Of a DNA stretch of 64,000 nt, positions 47,956-57,770 are shown in pieces. The stretch is taken from contig NZ_CP019724.1 of assembly GCF_002005225.1 (NCBI RefSeq), positions 1,302,001 through 1,366,000 on the forward strand, given 5' to 3'. Below the pieces are notes generated by a model, which saw nothing but the letters and a program-made list of their open reading frames with translations, made no database searches and was not told the DNA's origin. How positions within the stretch are numbered: the stretch's first letter is position 1; each line of letters opens with the position of its first letter. The position numbers were made by a program, and so were the translations under genes. The stretch comes from Streptomyces pactum (lineage in GTDB: Bacteria; Actinomycetota; Actinomycetes; Streptomycetales; Streptomycetaceae).

Positions 47956-48561
47956 ATGACGAAGACCGACACCAGCAGCCCGGAGAACGTGCCGCCCACG
48001 CCGTCGCACACGGTCGGCCCGTTCTACGGGTACGCGCTGCCCTTCCGCGGCGGCGAGGACATCGCGCCCGCCGGGCACCCGGACACGATCACCGTGCACG
48101 GGTACGTGTACGACGGCGAGGGCGAACCGCTGCCGGACGCGCTCCTGGAGGTGTGGGGGCCGGACCCGGCCGGCGAGCTGCCTACCGTCGACGGCTCGAT
48201 GCGGCGCGACCCGGCCTCCGGTGGCTTCCTCGGCCGCAACGGCGTGGAGTTCACCGGCTTCGGCCGCATCCAGACCGACGCGAACGGCCACTGGTACGCG
48301 CGGACGCTGCGCCCCGGGGCGCGCGGGAACAGCGCGCCGTACGTCAGCGTGTGCGTCTTCGCGCGGGGGCTGCTCGTGCACCTGTTCACCCGGATCTACC
48401 TGCCGGGCGACGAGGCCGTGCTCGCCGCGGATCCGCTGCTGTCCCGGGTGGCCGCCGAGCGCCGCGACACGCTGGTCGCCGCGGACGAGGGCAACGGGAC
48501 GTACCGTTTCGACATCCGCCTTCAGGGCGAAGGCGAGACGGTCTTCCTGGAGTTCCAGTGA
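47956..48561 (+). CDS. pcaG: Protocatechuate 3,4-dioxygenase alpha subunit
   Basis: 201 aa alpha subunit that pairs with PcaH and contributes to the active-site wall but lacks iron ligands, as expected. TPSHTVGPFYGYALPF near the start and the dioxygenase barrel strands (VHGYVYDGEGEPLPDALLEVW, FGRIQTDANGHWYARTLRPG) are visible. ATG 47956. The stop TGA shares bases with the GTG of pcaB. Confidence 0.95.
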   Translation: MTKTDTSSPENVPPTPSHTVGPFYGYALPFRGGEDIAPAGHPDTITVHGYVYDGEGEPLPDALLEVWGPDPAGELPTVDGSMRRDPASGGFLGRNGVEFTGFGRIQTDANGHWYARTLRPGARGNSAPYVSVCVFARGLLVHLFTRIYLPGDEAVLAADPLLSRVAAERRDTLVAADEGNGTYRFDIRLQGEGETVFLEFQ

Positions 48562-49895
48562 CATCAGCTCCCGAAGCTCCCGGCACGGGCCTGCTCGCCC
48601 CCGGGTGGGCGGGCTCACCGGCCGCCGACGCGACCGACGACCGCGCCTGGCTGCGGGCGCTGCTCGACGCGGAGTCGGCCCTGACCCGGGCTCAGGCGGG
48701 GCTGGGCCTCGCCCCCGCCGAGGCGGCGAGCGCGGTGACCGAGGCGGCCGACCCGGCCCGTTTCGACGTGCGCTCGCTGGCCGAGCGAGCCCGGGACGGC
48801 GGGAACCCGGTCATCCCGCTGGTGGCCGACCTGACGAAGGCGGTCGGCGAGGAGTACGGGCCGTACGTGCACCGGGGGGCGACCAGCCAGGACGTCCTGG
48901 ACACCGCGACGATGCTGGTCGCCGCCCGCACCCTGGACCTGCTGCTGCCCGAACTCGGCCGTACGGAGCGGGCGCTGGCCGCGCTCGCCGCCGGGCACCG
49001 GGACACCGCGATGCCGGGGCGGACGCTGACCCAGCACGCCGTGCCGACGACCTTCGGGCTGAAGGCGGCCGGCTGGCGCACGCTCGTCCTCGACGCGCGC
49101 GACCGGATCACCGCCGTACGCGACGCCCTGCCCGCCCAGCTCGGGGGCGCGGCGGGGACCCTGGCCGCCTTCGGGGCGTACGGCGCGGCCGACCCGACCG
49201 TGCTGTCGGCGGCGTACGCCCGCGAACTGGGGTTGCGGGCACCCGAGTTGCCCTGGCACACGCTGCGCACCCCGGTCGCCGACCTGGCCGGGTGCCTCGC
49301 CTTCGCCGCCGGGGCGCTCGGGAAGATCGCCGCGGACGTGCTGACGCTGTCCCGCACCGAGATCGGTGAGGTCGCCGAGGGCAGCGGCGGCGGGTCGTCG
49401 GCGATGCCGCACAAGGCCAATCCCGTACGGTCCACACTGATCGCGGCGGCCGCCCGGCGCGCGCCGCAGCTCGCGGCCACGCTGTACGGGTCGCTGGCCG
49501 CCGGGGACGAGCGGCCGGCCGGGGCCTGGCACGCCGAGTGGGAGCCGCTGCGGGACCTGCTGCGGCTGACCGGCGGCGCCGCCCGGGACGCCGCCGAACT
49601 GACCGAGGGGCTGCGGGTGCGCCCGGACGCGATGCGCGCGCACCTCGGCCTCACCCACGGGCTGATCGTGTCCGAGCGGCTCTCGGCCGAACTGGCGCCG
49701 GTGCTGGGACGGGCCCGCGCCAGGGCGCTGCTCGCCGAGCTGGCCGAGCGGACCTTCGCCGAGGACCGCACCCTGGGCGAACTGCTCGCCGACGTACCGG
49801 AGTTGTCCGGGCTCGACCTAGACGCTCTGACCGACCCCGCCCGTTACACCGGCTCCGCCGGAGCCCTGACCGACCGTGCTCTGGAGCGACGTTGA
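48558..49895 (+). CDS. pcaB: 3-carboxy-cis,cis-muconate cycloisomerase
   Basis: 445 aa of the fumarase/aspartase superfamily. Converts carboxymuconate to gamma-carboxymuconolactone. Conserved regions: HRGATSQDVLDTATML (~110), the signature GGGSSAMPHKANPVRS (~276-291) with the superfamily serine loop, and LTQHAVPTTFG. GTG 48558 overlaps the pcaG stop; its own TGA overlaps the ATG of pcaL. Confidence 0.95.
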   Translation: MTSAPEAPGTGLLAPGWAGSPAADATDDRAWLRALLDAESALTRAQAGLGLAPAEAASAVTEAADPARFDVRSLAERARDGGNPVIPLVADLTKAVGEEYGPYVHRGATSQDVLDTATMLVAARTLDLLLPELGRTERALAALAAGHRDTAMPGRTLTQHAVPTTFGLKAAGWRTLVLDARDRITAVRDALPAQLGGAAGTLAAFGAYGAADPTVLSAAYARELGLRAPELPWHTLRTPVADLAGCLAFAAGALGKIAADVLTLSRTEIGEVAEGSGGGSSAMPHKANPVRSTLIAAAARRAPQLAATLYGSLAAGDERPAGAWHAEWEPLRDLLRLTGGAARDAAELTEGLRVRPDAMRAHLGLTHGLIVSERLSAELAPVLGRARARALLAELAERTFAEDRTLGELLADVPELSGLDLDALTDPARYTGSAGALTDRALERR

Positions 49896-51013
49896 TGATG
49901 CTCGACCACCTGGCCGAAGGCCCCGCCTCCGCTCCCCCGCTGCTGCTCGGGCCCTCGCTGGGCACCTCGTACGCCCTGTGGGACAAGGTGGCGCCCGAGC
50001 TGTCCATCGGGCACCGGGTGATCCGCTGGAACCTGCCGGGGCACGGGGGTTCGGCGGCGGAGCTGATCGGGCCGGGCGCCACCGTCGGCGACCTCGCCGG
50101 CCTGGTGCTCGCGCTGGCCGACTCGCTCGGGGTGGAGCGGTTCGCCTACGCCGGGGTGTCGCTGGGCGGCGCGGTGGGTCTGCATCTGGCCGTGCATCAC
50201 CCGGAGCGGGTGTCGTCGCTGGCCGTCGTCTGCTCGTCGGCGCACTTCAACGGCGCGAAGGCCTGGGAGGAGCGGGCCGCGCTGGTGCGCGCGGAGGGGC
50301 TGGCGAAACTCGCGGCGAGTGCGGACGAGCGGTGGTTCACGCCCGGGTTCACCGTGCCGGAGCTGGTGCGGGACCACCGGCACGCCGATCCGGGGGCGTA
50401 CGCGGCCTGCTGCGACGCGCTGGCCGCGTTCGACCTGCGGGACCGGCTCGGCGAGATCTCCGCGCCGACGCTGCTGATCGCGGGCCGTCAGGACCCGGCG
50501 ACGCCGCCCGCGCATCTGCGGGAGATCGCCGACGCGGTGCCGGACGCGACGCTGACCGAGCTGCCGGGGGCCTCGCACCTGGCGCCGGCGGAGCGGCCCG
50601 AGGCGGTGCTGACCGCGCTGCGGGCGCACTTCGACGGCGGTGCCGAGCGGGGCATGGCGGTGCGGCGCGAGGTGCTCGGGGACGCGCACGTGGACCGGGC
50701 GCAGGGGAGGCAGACCCCGTTCACCGCCCGCTTCCAGGACTTCATCTCCCGTTACGCCTGGGGCGAGATCTGGACGGACGAGACCCTCTCGCGCCGCGAG
50801 CGCAGCATGATCACGCTGACGGCGCTGGTCGCGCACGGCCACTACGAGGAGCTGGCCATGCATGTGCGGGCGGCGCGCCGCAACGGCCTGACGCCGGACG
50901 AGATCGGCGCGGTGCTGCTGCAGACGGCGGTGTACTGCGGGGTGCCGGCCGCGAACTCGGCTTTCGCGGCGGCCCAGCGGGTGCTGGCCGAGGAGGACGG
51001 CACCACCGTCTGA
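49895..51013 (+). CDS. pcaL: PcaL: ketoadipate enol-lactone hydrolase fused to carboxymuconolactone decarboxylase
   Basis: 372 aa fusion of PcaD (N-terminal alpha/beta-hydrolase, ~1-245, nucleophile in YAGVSLGGAVG, His in PGASHLAP) and PcaC (~250-372, CMD fold, FQDFISRYAWGEIWTDETLSRRERSM). It turns gamma-carboxymuconolactone to the enol-lactone and then to beta-ketoadipate, so one protein does two steps. The fusion is typical of actinobacteria. ATG 49895 in a TGATGATG cluster. Convergent with the broken LAL gene by 2 bp. Confidence 0.96.
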   Translation: MMLDHLAEGPASAPPLLLGPSLGTSYALWDKVAPELSIGHRVIRWNLPGHGGSAAELIGPGATVGDLAGLVLALADSLGVERFAYAGVSLGGAVGLHLAVHHPERVSSLAVVCSSAHFNGAKAWEERAALVRAEGLAKLAASADERWFTPGFTVPELVRDHRHADPGAYAACCDALAAFDLRDRLGEISAPTLLIAGRQDPATPPAHLREIADAVPDATLTELPGASHLAPAERPEAVLTALRAHFDGGAERGMAVRREVLGDAHVDRAQGRQTPFTARFQDFISRYAWGEIWTDETLSRRERSMITLTALVAHGHYEELAMHVRAARRNGLTPDEIGAVLLQTAVYCGVPAANSAFAAAQRVLAEEDGTTV

Positions 51014-51015
51014 CC

Positions 51016-53694
51016 TCAGCCCACGTGTCCCGCCGCCAGTGCCTCGCGGGCCCGCGCCACCAGTCCGTCCGCACCGCACGAGTCCGCCAGTGCGAGGCCC
51101 CGCTTCAGCTCGGCCTCCGAGCGGGCCGCGATGCCGTACTCCACGCGGGCGGCGGCGTGCTCGTACTGGCAGGGCGAGGCCTCCAGATAGGCGACGGCCT
51201 GCGCGGCGAGCCGCACCGCGCGCTGCCCGGTCTCCAGCGCCGCGGCGCACCGCAGGGCCTCGCCTATGGCGGTGTCCGTGCCGAAGCGCTCGGCATGACG
51301 GCGGGCGTCGGAGGCGAGCCGGGCGGAGCGGCCGGGGTCCTCGGTGGCCAGGGCCCGGGCCAGCTCGGTCGTCCAGGGATTCACCACCGGGTTGTGCCGG
51401 CCGCGGGCGGCCGCCGCCTTCTCGGCGGACTCCAGCTCGTTGAGGCCCTCCTTGGTGCGGCCGGTCGCGAGCAGCAGCCGGGCCCGCACGGGGCGCGGGT
51501 CGGGGAGCACGATGGTGGACGGGTAGGGCGGGTCGAAGCCGTACCGGTCGGCGACGGACCCGGCCTCGTCGACATGGCCGCGGGCGAGCAGCGTGTCGAT
51601 CAGATTGCAGACCGCGGACCAGTACAGCGGCAGGCCCCGGCCGACCCGTTCGGCGATGCGCAGTGATTCGCGCAGGGACTTCTCGGCCTCCCTGAGCCGG
51701 CCCCGCCTGCGGTGGCCGAGACCGACGTAGGTGTGCGCGAGGGCGAGGTGGCCGCCGCTCCAGCCGGCCGTCTCGTAGGTGCTCAGAGCCTCGGTGAACA
51801 GTGCCTCGGCGCGGTCCAGCCGGTCGGTGTAGGCGTAGGAGTTGGCCAGCATCATCGGCAGTTCCAGGCCCCACTCGGTGTCGGTCCAGCCGAGTCCGGA
51901 GGCGAGGCGGCCGTTGACGAGGGCCCGGTCGCACAGCTCGACGACCTCCTCGGCGTTCTCGCCGCGCGTCATGGCGTCGAAGCCGCGCAGGATGAGCAGG
52001 GCGCGTTCCGCGTTGTCGCGGCCGGTGCAGGTGCCGGCGAGTTCGGCGAGCCGCTCGGACCGGCCGGGCGAGGACGTCTCGCCGGGGTGGATGCCCTCCC
52101 ACATGTACTGGACGGCCTGCAGTCGGATCCGCACGGACGGGTCCGGGTGCCGGGCGGCCTCCGCCCGGACGGTGCGGACGGCCTCTTCCAACTGGTCGTT
52201 GTGGAGCAGGGCCTCGGAGAGCCTGAAGACGGCGTTGACGCGCTGCTCGCCGTCCAGGCCGGGCATGGCGAGGGCGGTGCGCAGGTGGCCGATGGTGGTG
52301 GCGGGCGCGGTGAGGAGGGTGGCGCAGCCCAGTTCGTAGAGCACGCGGGCGTGGGTGTCGGGCAGCGGCGGTTCCTTCAGGGCCCGCTCGAGGCAGCGGC
52401 GGGCCGCGTCGGGCGCGCCGACGGCGAGGTGCTCGCGGGCCGCTTCGCGCAGTTGCTCCACGACTTCCTGGTCGTCGTCGGGATACACCTGGAGCAGATG
52501 GCGGGAGGCGGCCGCGGCACCGAGTCCGGAGTCGGTGACGAGCTGGGCCGCTATGCCGTGCATCGCCGTGCGCAGCGCGTCGGGAATGGAGTTGTAGACG
52601 GCGGTGGCGATCAGCGGGTGGACGAACTCCAGGTCACCGGCGGCGTGCTACCCGGCGGCGGGGTCGGGCGCGGAGAGGATGCGGGCGCCGCACAGCAACT
52701 CGGCGCAGCGGGCGGCATCGTGGCGGTCGAGGGTGGCGAGCCGGGCCACCATGTCGACGGTGATACCACCGCCGAGGATGGCGGCGGCCCAGGCGAACCG
52801 GGTGGAGTCGACGCCGAGTTGCTCCAGGCGGGCCACGAGGCCGCCGCCCCGGGCCGAGCGGTTCAGGTCGCGCAGTTCGGCGGCCTGCGACTCGACCGGT
52901 TCCAGTTCGCTGTCCTGGACCTTGGCGAGGAGTTCGACGGTCTCGTACGGGTTGCCACCGGTCACGGCCCACACCTCTCGGCAGAATGCGGCGTCGGCGT
53001 GGCCGCCCAGCGTGGCCCGGGTGAGGCCGGCCGTCGCGTCGGGGGTCAGGGCGTTCAGCGGGGCGAGGGGCCGGCTGACGGCGGAGACGGCGTCCAGGAG
53101 GCGGGCGCTGTCGCCGCTGACGTCACCCGGGCGGCGGGCGATGACGACCAGCACGGAGGTCTCGTCGAGCCGTTCGGCGAGCGCGGCGAGCCAGCGCAGG
53201 GTCTCCTGGTCGGCCCAGTGGGCGTCGTCGATCAGGAGCACCAGCGGCCACTCCCGGCGGGCGAGCCGGCGTACGACGGCGACCAGGCCGTCGCACACGC
53301 CCTGCGGGTCGGCCTGCCGCTCGCCGGGGTCCACTACGCCGAGGGCGGGGCCCGCGATGTCGTACCAGTCGCCGAGGTACTCGCGCGCCTCCTCCGGGAG
53401 CATGGACACGAGCGCGGGCTGGAGCAGTTGGCGTACGACGTTGAAGGGTACGGACCTGAGGGTCTCGCCGCCGCGGGCGGACCAGACGGTGCAGCCCCGG
53501 GCCTCGGCGAGGCGGCGGGCCTCCGCGAGCAGCGCGGTCTTGCCGAGTCCGGCCTCGCCCCTGGCCTCCAGCAGGCTTCCGGGGGACGAGCGGTCCGCGC
53601 ACAGCGTGTCCACCGCCCGCGTGATGGTGGCGACTTCCTCGTCGCGCTCCCAAAGGGCGGCCGAGGCGGCGGCCGCCCGCCGTACCTCCGTCAT
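51016..53694 (-). pseudogene. LAL-type ATPase regulator broken by an in-frame TAG and lacking a LuxR HTH
   Basis: One frame from ATG 53694 to the TGA at 51016 (893 codons), interrupted only by TAG at 52648-52650. The 5' part (348 aa) has Walker A GEAGLGKTAL (46-55) and Walker B LVLLIDDAHWAD; the 3' part (~544 codons) has TPR-like helices, and homology flows straight across the stop (DPAAG-stop-HAAGDLEFVHPL). A single CAG-to-TAG change would explain it. The protein ends at AREALAAGHVG, just where a LAL regulator's LuxR DNA-binding domain would begin. Downstream of pca it may once have been a pathway regulator (pcaR-like). Readthrough, restart at ATG 52563 or sequencing error are alternatives. 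Confidence 0.75.
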
Positions 53695-53958
53695 CCCGCT
53701 ACCTCCCCGAGTCGCCCGAATGACGTACAGACCCTGAGCCTAACCGTCCGATCGCGCGAGTGGTGGGTGTCGGGGCAGCAGTTGCCGTGACGGGTGACAT
53801 GCGGTAAAGCGCGGGCGACGCGCCGGGCCCGCCATCAGCCAGGGCACCGGTCGAGGTCCGTCAACCCGTCGTGAACGGCGGCGGGGCCGGGAACGTCCCG
53901 GTGTACCGGAGCCAGGGTCTCTCATCCCCCTTTCACCGACGCCTCATACGGTGGGCCC

Positions 53959-54948
53959 ATGACGCAGGAGACTCCTCCCGGGTGGTACCCGGACCCCGGA
54001 CAGAAGAATGACGGTCCCGCCACCGAGCGCTGGTGGGACGGCGAGGCGTGGACGGACCAGGTCCGTGCCGCGGGGCCGGCCGCCGCGTGGGGGCCTCCTG
54101 CGCAGACGCCGGCGCGGAACGCCGGGCCCGGGCCCGGTCCCGTGCACCCGGGTTATCCGGGGCTTCCCGTACGGTCGCCGTCCGCGCGGCGGCGCGGACT
54201 GCGCACCGGCATAGCCGTCGCGGCCGCCGTGGCCGTGCTGGCCGGCATCGGGGCCGGGGTGTACGTGCTGGCCGACGACGGTTCGGGCGGCGACAGCGCG
54301 GGGTCCTCGCGGCAGGACCGGCGTGACCCAGGCGGCCGGGACGACCCGGGCGGCGGTGAGGGCGGGGAGTCGCCCGCGCCCGACTCCCCGGGCGGGTCCG
54401 AACCGCCCACGATCGACAGCGGGTCGGTGACGGACCCGGTGAGCGGGATCAGCCTGCCCATCCCGGACGGCTGGTCCGGCCGGCAGTTGGCGGTCGGCGC
54501 GACGGTGACGTCGGACGACAGCTACAAGTGCCCCGGCGACACCTCCGAGACCTGCACCAAGGGCGGCGCCTACTCGGCTCCCGCGATGGTGCTGGGCACC
54601 AAGGGCGACACCGCGGAGGCGGTGGCGAAGGCCGACATCGAGGCGAACGCCGATGAGTCCTACGGCGGCGAGTCCTACGGCGGGATCACCTCGCACGAGG
54701 AACTGGCCTCCAAGGCGGTCACGGTCGCCGGGCAGAAGGGCTACCTGGTCCGCTGGAAGGCGGTCACCAAGGAGGGCGCCGACGGCTACGTCGAGTCGCT
54801 CGCCCTCCCCTCCCCCGCCGACCCCGAGCGCATCGTCGTGGTCCGCTTCGGTGTCGACGTGGGCGAGCAGCAGACGGTCATCGACGAGATCACCGAGGGC
54901 ATCGAGGTGGACTCCACCGGCGGGGGCGGCACCGGACAGGACGTCTGA
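53959..54948 (+). CDS. DUF2510 membrane protein
   Basis: 329 aa. The N-terminal DUF2510 motif is complete (GWYPDPGQKN...ERWWDGEAWTDQVR, ~8-36), then a Pro/Ala-rich stretch, a basic patch, one transmembrane helix (GIAVAAAVAVLAGIGAGVYV, ~83-103), a low-complexity Gly/Asp/Ser linker and an extracellular domain (~155-325) with a cysteine pair (CPGDTSETC). Common in actinobacteria, function unknown. ATG 53959. It is divergent from the broken LAL gene; the 264 bp between hold no other gene. Confidence 0.88.
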   Translation: MTQETPPGWYPDPGQKNDGPATERWWDGEAWTDQVRAAGPAAAWGPPAQTPARNAGPGPGPVHPGYPGLPVRSPSARRRGLRTGIAVAAAVAVLAGIGAGVYVLADDGSGGDSAGSSRQDRRDPGGRDDPGGGEGGESPAPDSPGGSEPPTIDSGSVTDPVSGISLPIPDGWSGRQLAVGATVTSDDSYKCPGDTSETCTKGGAYSAPAMVLGTKGDTAEAVAKADIEANADESYGGESYGGITSHEELASKAVTVAGQKGYLVRWKAVTKEGADGYVESLALPSPADPERIVVVRFGVDVGEQQTVIDEITEGIEVDSTGGGGTGQDV

Positions 54949-54966
54949 CCGGGCCCGGACAGCAGT

Positions 54967-55013
54967 CGGCCGGGTGGGGCGCCCTTCCGCTCGAAGGACG
55001 TCCCACCCGGCCG
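54967..55013. terminator. Hairpin after the DUF2510 gene
   Basis: Perfect 12-bp stem CGGCCGGGTGGG/CCCACCCGGCCG (54967-54978, 55002-55013) enclosing a smaller CCTTC/GAAGG stem; no T run. Lies between convergent genes, likely a Streptomyces-type terminator. Confidence 0.65.
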
Positions 55014-55093
55014 GGGGTGCGCGCCGCCCCCGTCCCCACGGTGCGGCGCGGGCAGGCCACCGTCCAGTCATCCCGTGGACGGCGGCCTGAGTC

Positions 55094-55708
55094 TCAGGGG
55101 AGGCCGAGCGCCGGCAGCACGACGGCCTCCACGAACCGGACGAGGTACTCCGCGTCCGCCTGCTCGCCGTCGACGACGGGCCGGATCCGCAGCATGCCGA
55201 AGAGCTGCGCCGGCACGTACTCCAGCGCCGGGTGGCCGGCCGGGACCTCGCCCCGGGCGACGCCCCGCTCGAGGATCTCGCGGAGCGCGGCGATCTCCGG
55301 CTCGACGAGCGCCTCGCGCAGCGCGCCCTTGAGTTCCGGGTCCTCCATGACCGCGTGGCCGAGCGCCTGGAGCAGCCCCGTGTCCTTGCCCGCCCCCTCG
55401 CCCGCGGCCCGGGCCGCCTGGCGCAGGTCCTCGGCGAGCGACCCGGTGTCGATGTCCGCGAAGCGCACCCGGCGGTGGGAGCGCAGTGCCGCGGCCACGA
55501 ACTGGGGCTTGGTCTTCCACTGCCGGTAGAGCGTGGACTTGCTGCACCGGGTGGTGGCGGCGATGCCGTCCATGGTGACGGCGTCATAGCCGCAGGACCG
55601 GATCTGTTCGAGCACGGCGTCGAAGAACTCCTGCTCACGCTCGGGCGTGATCTTGGAGCGGCGCGAGAGGCCGACCGGTTCCGGTCGGTCCGCGGCCTGC
55701 GACGTCAT
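55094..55708 (-). CDS. TetR/AcrR-family regulator
   Basis: 204 aa. N-terminal helix-turn-helix EQIRSCGYDAVTMDGIAATT and RCSKSTLYRQWKTKPQFV (~33-68); C-terminal ligand domain of the TetR_C_16-like kind with FGMLRIRPVVDG. ATG 55708 has GAGGAG eight bases upstream. It is divergent from the PAP2/DMT operon across a region packed with CGTATCG motifs and an 18-bp inverted repeat, so it very likely represses both transcripts. Confidence 0.92.
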   Translation of the reverse strand: MTSQAADRPEPVGLSRRSKITPEREQEFFDAVLEQIRSCGYDAVTMDGIAATTRCSKSTLYRQWKTKPQFVAAALRSHRRVRFADIDTGSLAEDLRQAARAAGEGAGKDTGLLQALGHAVMEDPELKGALREALVEPEIAALREILERGVARGEVPAGHPALEYVPAQLFGMLRIRPVVDGEQADAEYLVRFVEAVVLPALGLP

Positions 55709-55783
55709 CGGCTGTGCTCCTCACGGTCCTCACTGCGGTACGGGCGCCGGGGCGGCCCGTACTCCAGTGTGTCGTATGCCTAT

Positions 55784-55833
55784 CGATACGCCAGTGTACC
55801 GGTACTTCATCGTATCGGTACACTGGCGTATCG
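55784..55833. promoter_or_regulatory. 18-bp perfect inverted repeat, TetR operator region
   Basis: Arms CGATACGCCAGTGTACCG (55784-55801) and CGGTACACTGGCGTATCG (55816-55833), 14-bp spacer that itself contains CGTAT. CGTATCG recurs at 55811, 55827 and 55843. A dyad this long in a TetR-target gap suggests paired dimers binding. Confidence 0.75.
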
Positions 55834-55929
55834 GAACGAGGTCGTATCGATGAGAACCGTCACGGCCCCACGCCCGTGCGCCACACACCTGTGCGCCACA
55901 CGCACCACCGTCAGTGAAGGGGCCGGGGG

Positions 55930-56736
55930 ATGAATGCCCGCACCGAGCCTGCAGAAGCGGAGCCGGACGCGCCCGCGCGCCCACCGCTCGTCCGTGAGCT
56001 CCTGCTCGTGGCAGGGCTCTTCCTCGCGTACAAGGTCGGCCGGCGGCTCGCCACGGGCCACACCGCCGAGGCCTTCCGCAACGCCCACCACGTGTGGGAC
56101 CGGGAACGCGCGCTCGGGCTGCCCGACGAGGGCACGGTGCAGTCCCTGCTGCTGCACGGCGACACCCTGGTACACGCGGCGAACACCTACTACGCGACCG
56201 TCCACTTCCCGGCCACCGCGGCCTTCCTGGTCTGGCTCTACCTGCGGCGGCCGGCGCACTACGTCTGGGCCCGCCGGGTACTGGCCGCGCTGACCGGCGC
56301 CGCGCTGGTGCTGCACCTCCTCTTCCCGCTCGCGCCGCCGCGCATGCTGGGCGGCACCGGCCTGATCGACACGGCCCGGATCTACGGTCCCTCGGTGTAC
56401 GGTCCGCCGAGCACCGACCAGTTGTCGAACCAGTTCGCGGCGATGCCCTCGCTGCACTTCGGCTGGGCGCTGATGCTGGCGGTCGGGCTGATCGCCGCGA
56501 CGCGGTCGCGCCTGCGGTGGCTGTGGCTGCTGCATCCGCTGCTCACGCTGCTGGTGATCGTGGGCACCGCGAACCACTACTGGCTCGACGTGATCGTGGC
56601 GGCGGCCATGCTCGCCCTCGCCCTCGCGGTGGCCCGCCCGCCGCACCGGCCGCGGTGCACCGTGCCCCGGCCGCGCCGGCCTGAGTCCGGGCGGCCCGCG
56701 GCGGGGCGGCACGACCTGGTGGGGGCGGGCCGGTGA
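55930..56736 (+). CDS. PAP2/AUR1-like membrane phosphatase
   Basis: 268 aa, about six membrane helices. The PAP2 catalytic motifs are present in order: LAPPRMLGG (~135-143), AMPSLHFGWA (PSLH, ~175) and GTANHYWLDVIVA (His/Asp, ~213-225), the layout of inositol phosphorylceramide synthase and phosphatidic acid phosphatases. Probably hydrolyses or transfers a lipid phosphate on the outer face. ATG 55930 lies just after a G-rich site. The stop TGA overlaps the next gene's GTG. Confidence 0.9.
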   Translation: MNARTEPAEAEPDAPARPPLVRELLLVAGLFLAYKVGRRLATGHTAEAFRNAHHVWDRERALGLPDEGTVQSLLLHGDTLVHAANTYYATVHFPATAAFLVWLYLRRPAHYVWARRVLAALTGAALVLHLLFPLAPPRMLGGTGLIDTARIYGPSVYGPPSTDQLSNQFAAMPSLHFGWALMLAVGLIAATRSRLRWLWLLHPLLTLLVIVGTANHYWLDVIVAAAMLALALAVARPPHRPRCTVPRPRRPESGRPAAGRHDLVGAGR

Positions 56737-57731
56737 GCGCCGCCCTGGTCGCCGTCCTGCTGTCCCTGGTCTCCGCCTGCGCCTACGCCGCCGCGGCCGT
56801 CGTCCAGGAGCGGCTGGCCTCCCGCGGCGCAGGCGAGGGCACGCTGCGGCTGCTGGCCGACGGGGCCTGGTGGTGGTCGGTCGCGCTCAACGCCTCGGCC
56901 GCGCTGCTGCACGTCGTGGCCCTCAAGTACGGCCCCCTCACCGTGGTCCAGCCGCTCGGCGCGCTCACCCTGGTCGCGGCGGTGCCCCTGGGGGCGCGGC
57001 TGACGGGCCGGCGGGTGAGCGCGGTCGAGTGGCGGGGCACCGGGCTGACGCTGCTCGGGCTCGGCGCGCTGCTGCTCACCGCGTCCGGGCCCGCGCCCGA
57101 CGACGTGCTGAGCGTGCCCGAGGCGTTGGCGGTCTCCGGCGCGACGGCGGCGCTGATCGGCATGCTGTCGAGGCCGGGCGCCCGGCCCGGACTGCGGCAC
57201 GCGACCGCGTCCGGCATCGCCTCCGGGGTCGCCTCCGCGCTCACCCAGACCGTCACGGTCGCCGTCACGGACCGCTCGGGCCCGCTGCTCAGCGCCCAGG
57301 TGATCGGGGTGGCCCTGCTGGTGGCGGCCTTCGCGGCGGGCGGGCTGCTGCTGTCGCAGACGGCGTACCGGGGTGGCCTGGGCGCCCCGCTGGCGGTGGT
57401 GACGCTGGCCAATCCGGTGGCCGCCGCGGTCATCGGGCTGGCCCTGCTCGGTGAGCGGCTGCGGGGCGGCGCGGGCGGTGTGCTGCTCGCGGTGACCGGC
57501 GCGGCGCTGGCCGCCTGGGGCGTGCTCCATCTGAGCCGGGCGACGCCCGGGCGGTCCGTCCACGACGGGTCGACGGCCGCCGTACCGGCTCCGGCGCCTG
57601 AGCCGACGGAAGCGGCGGCACCGGGGCAGGCGGAGCCGGAGCCGTCGGGGACGGAAGCGGTCCGACCGAGGCAGGTGGGGCCGGTTCTGGTGCCCCGGCA
57701 GCCGGGGCCGGGGCACCTCACGCGCTTTTAG
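56733..57731 (+). CDS. DMT-superfamily (EamA-like) membrane transporter
   Basis: 332 aa with nine or ten transmembrane helices and a 60-residue Pro/Glu/Ala-rich cytoplasmic tail (from ~275). The pattern LKYGPLTVVQPLGALTLVAAVPLG in repeat 1 and TLANPVAAAVIGLALLGERL in repeat 2 is that of DMT/EamA exporters. Substrate unknown. GTG 56733 overlaps the PAP2 stop (GTGA). Co-regulated with PAP2 by the divergent TetR regulator, so it may move the lipid or head group that the phosphatase acts on. Confidence 0.85.
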   Translation: MSAALVAVLLSLVSACAYAAAAVVQERLASRGAGEGTLRLLADGAWWWSVALNASAALLHVVALKYGPLTVVQPLGALTLVAAVPLGARLTGRRVSAVEWRGTGLTLLGLGALLLTASGPAPDDVLSVPEALAVSGATAALIGMLSRPGARPGLRHATASGIASGVASALTQTVTVAVTDRSGPLLSAQVIGVALLVAAFAAGGLLLSQTAYRGGLGAPLAVVTLANPVAAAVIGLALLGERLRGGAGGVLLAVTGAALAAWGVLHLSRATPGRSVHDGSTAAVPAPAPEPTEAAAPGQAEPEPSGTEAVRPRQVGPVLVPRQPGPGHLTRF

Positions 57732-57770
57732 CCTGCGGCCCGCAGGGCCGGAGGAGCCGTCCAGAGGGCG

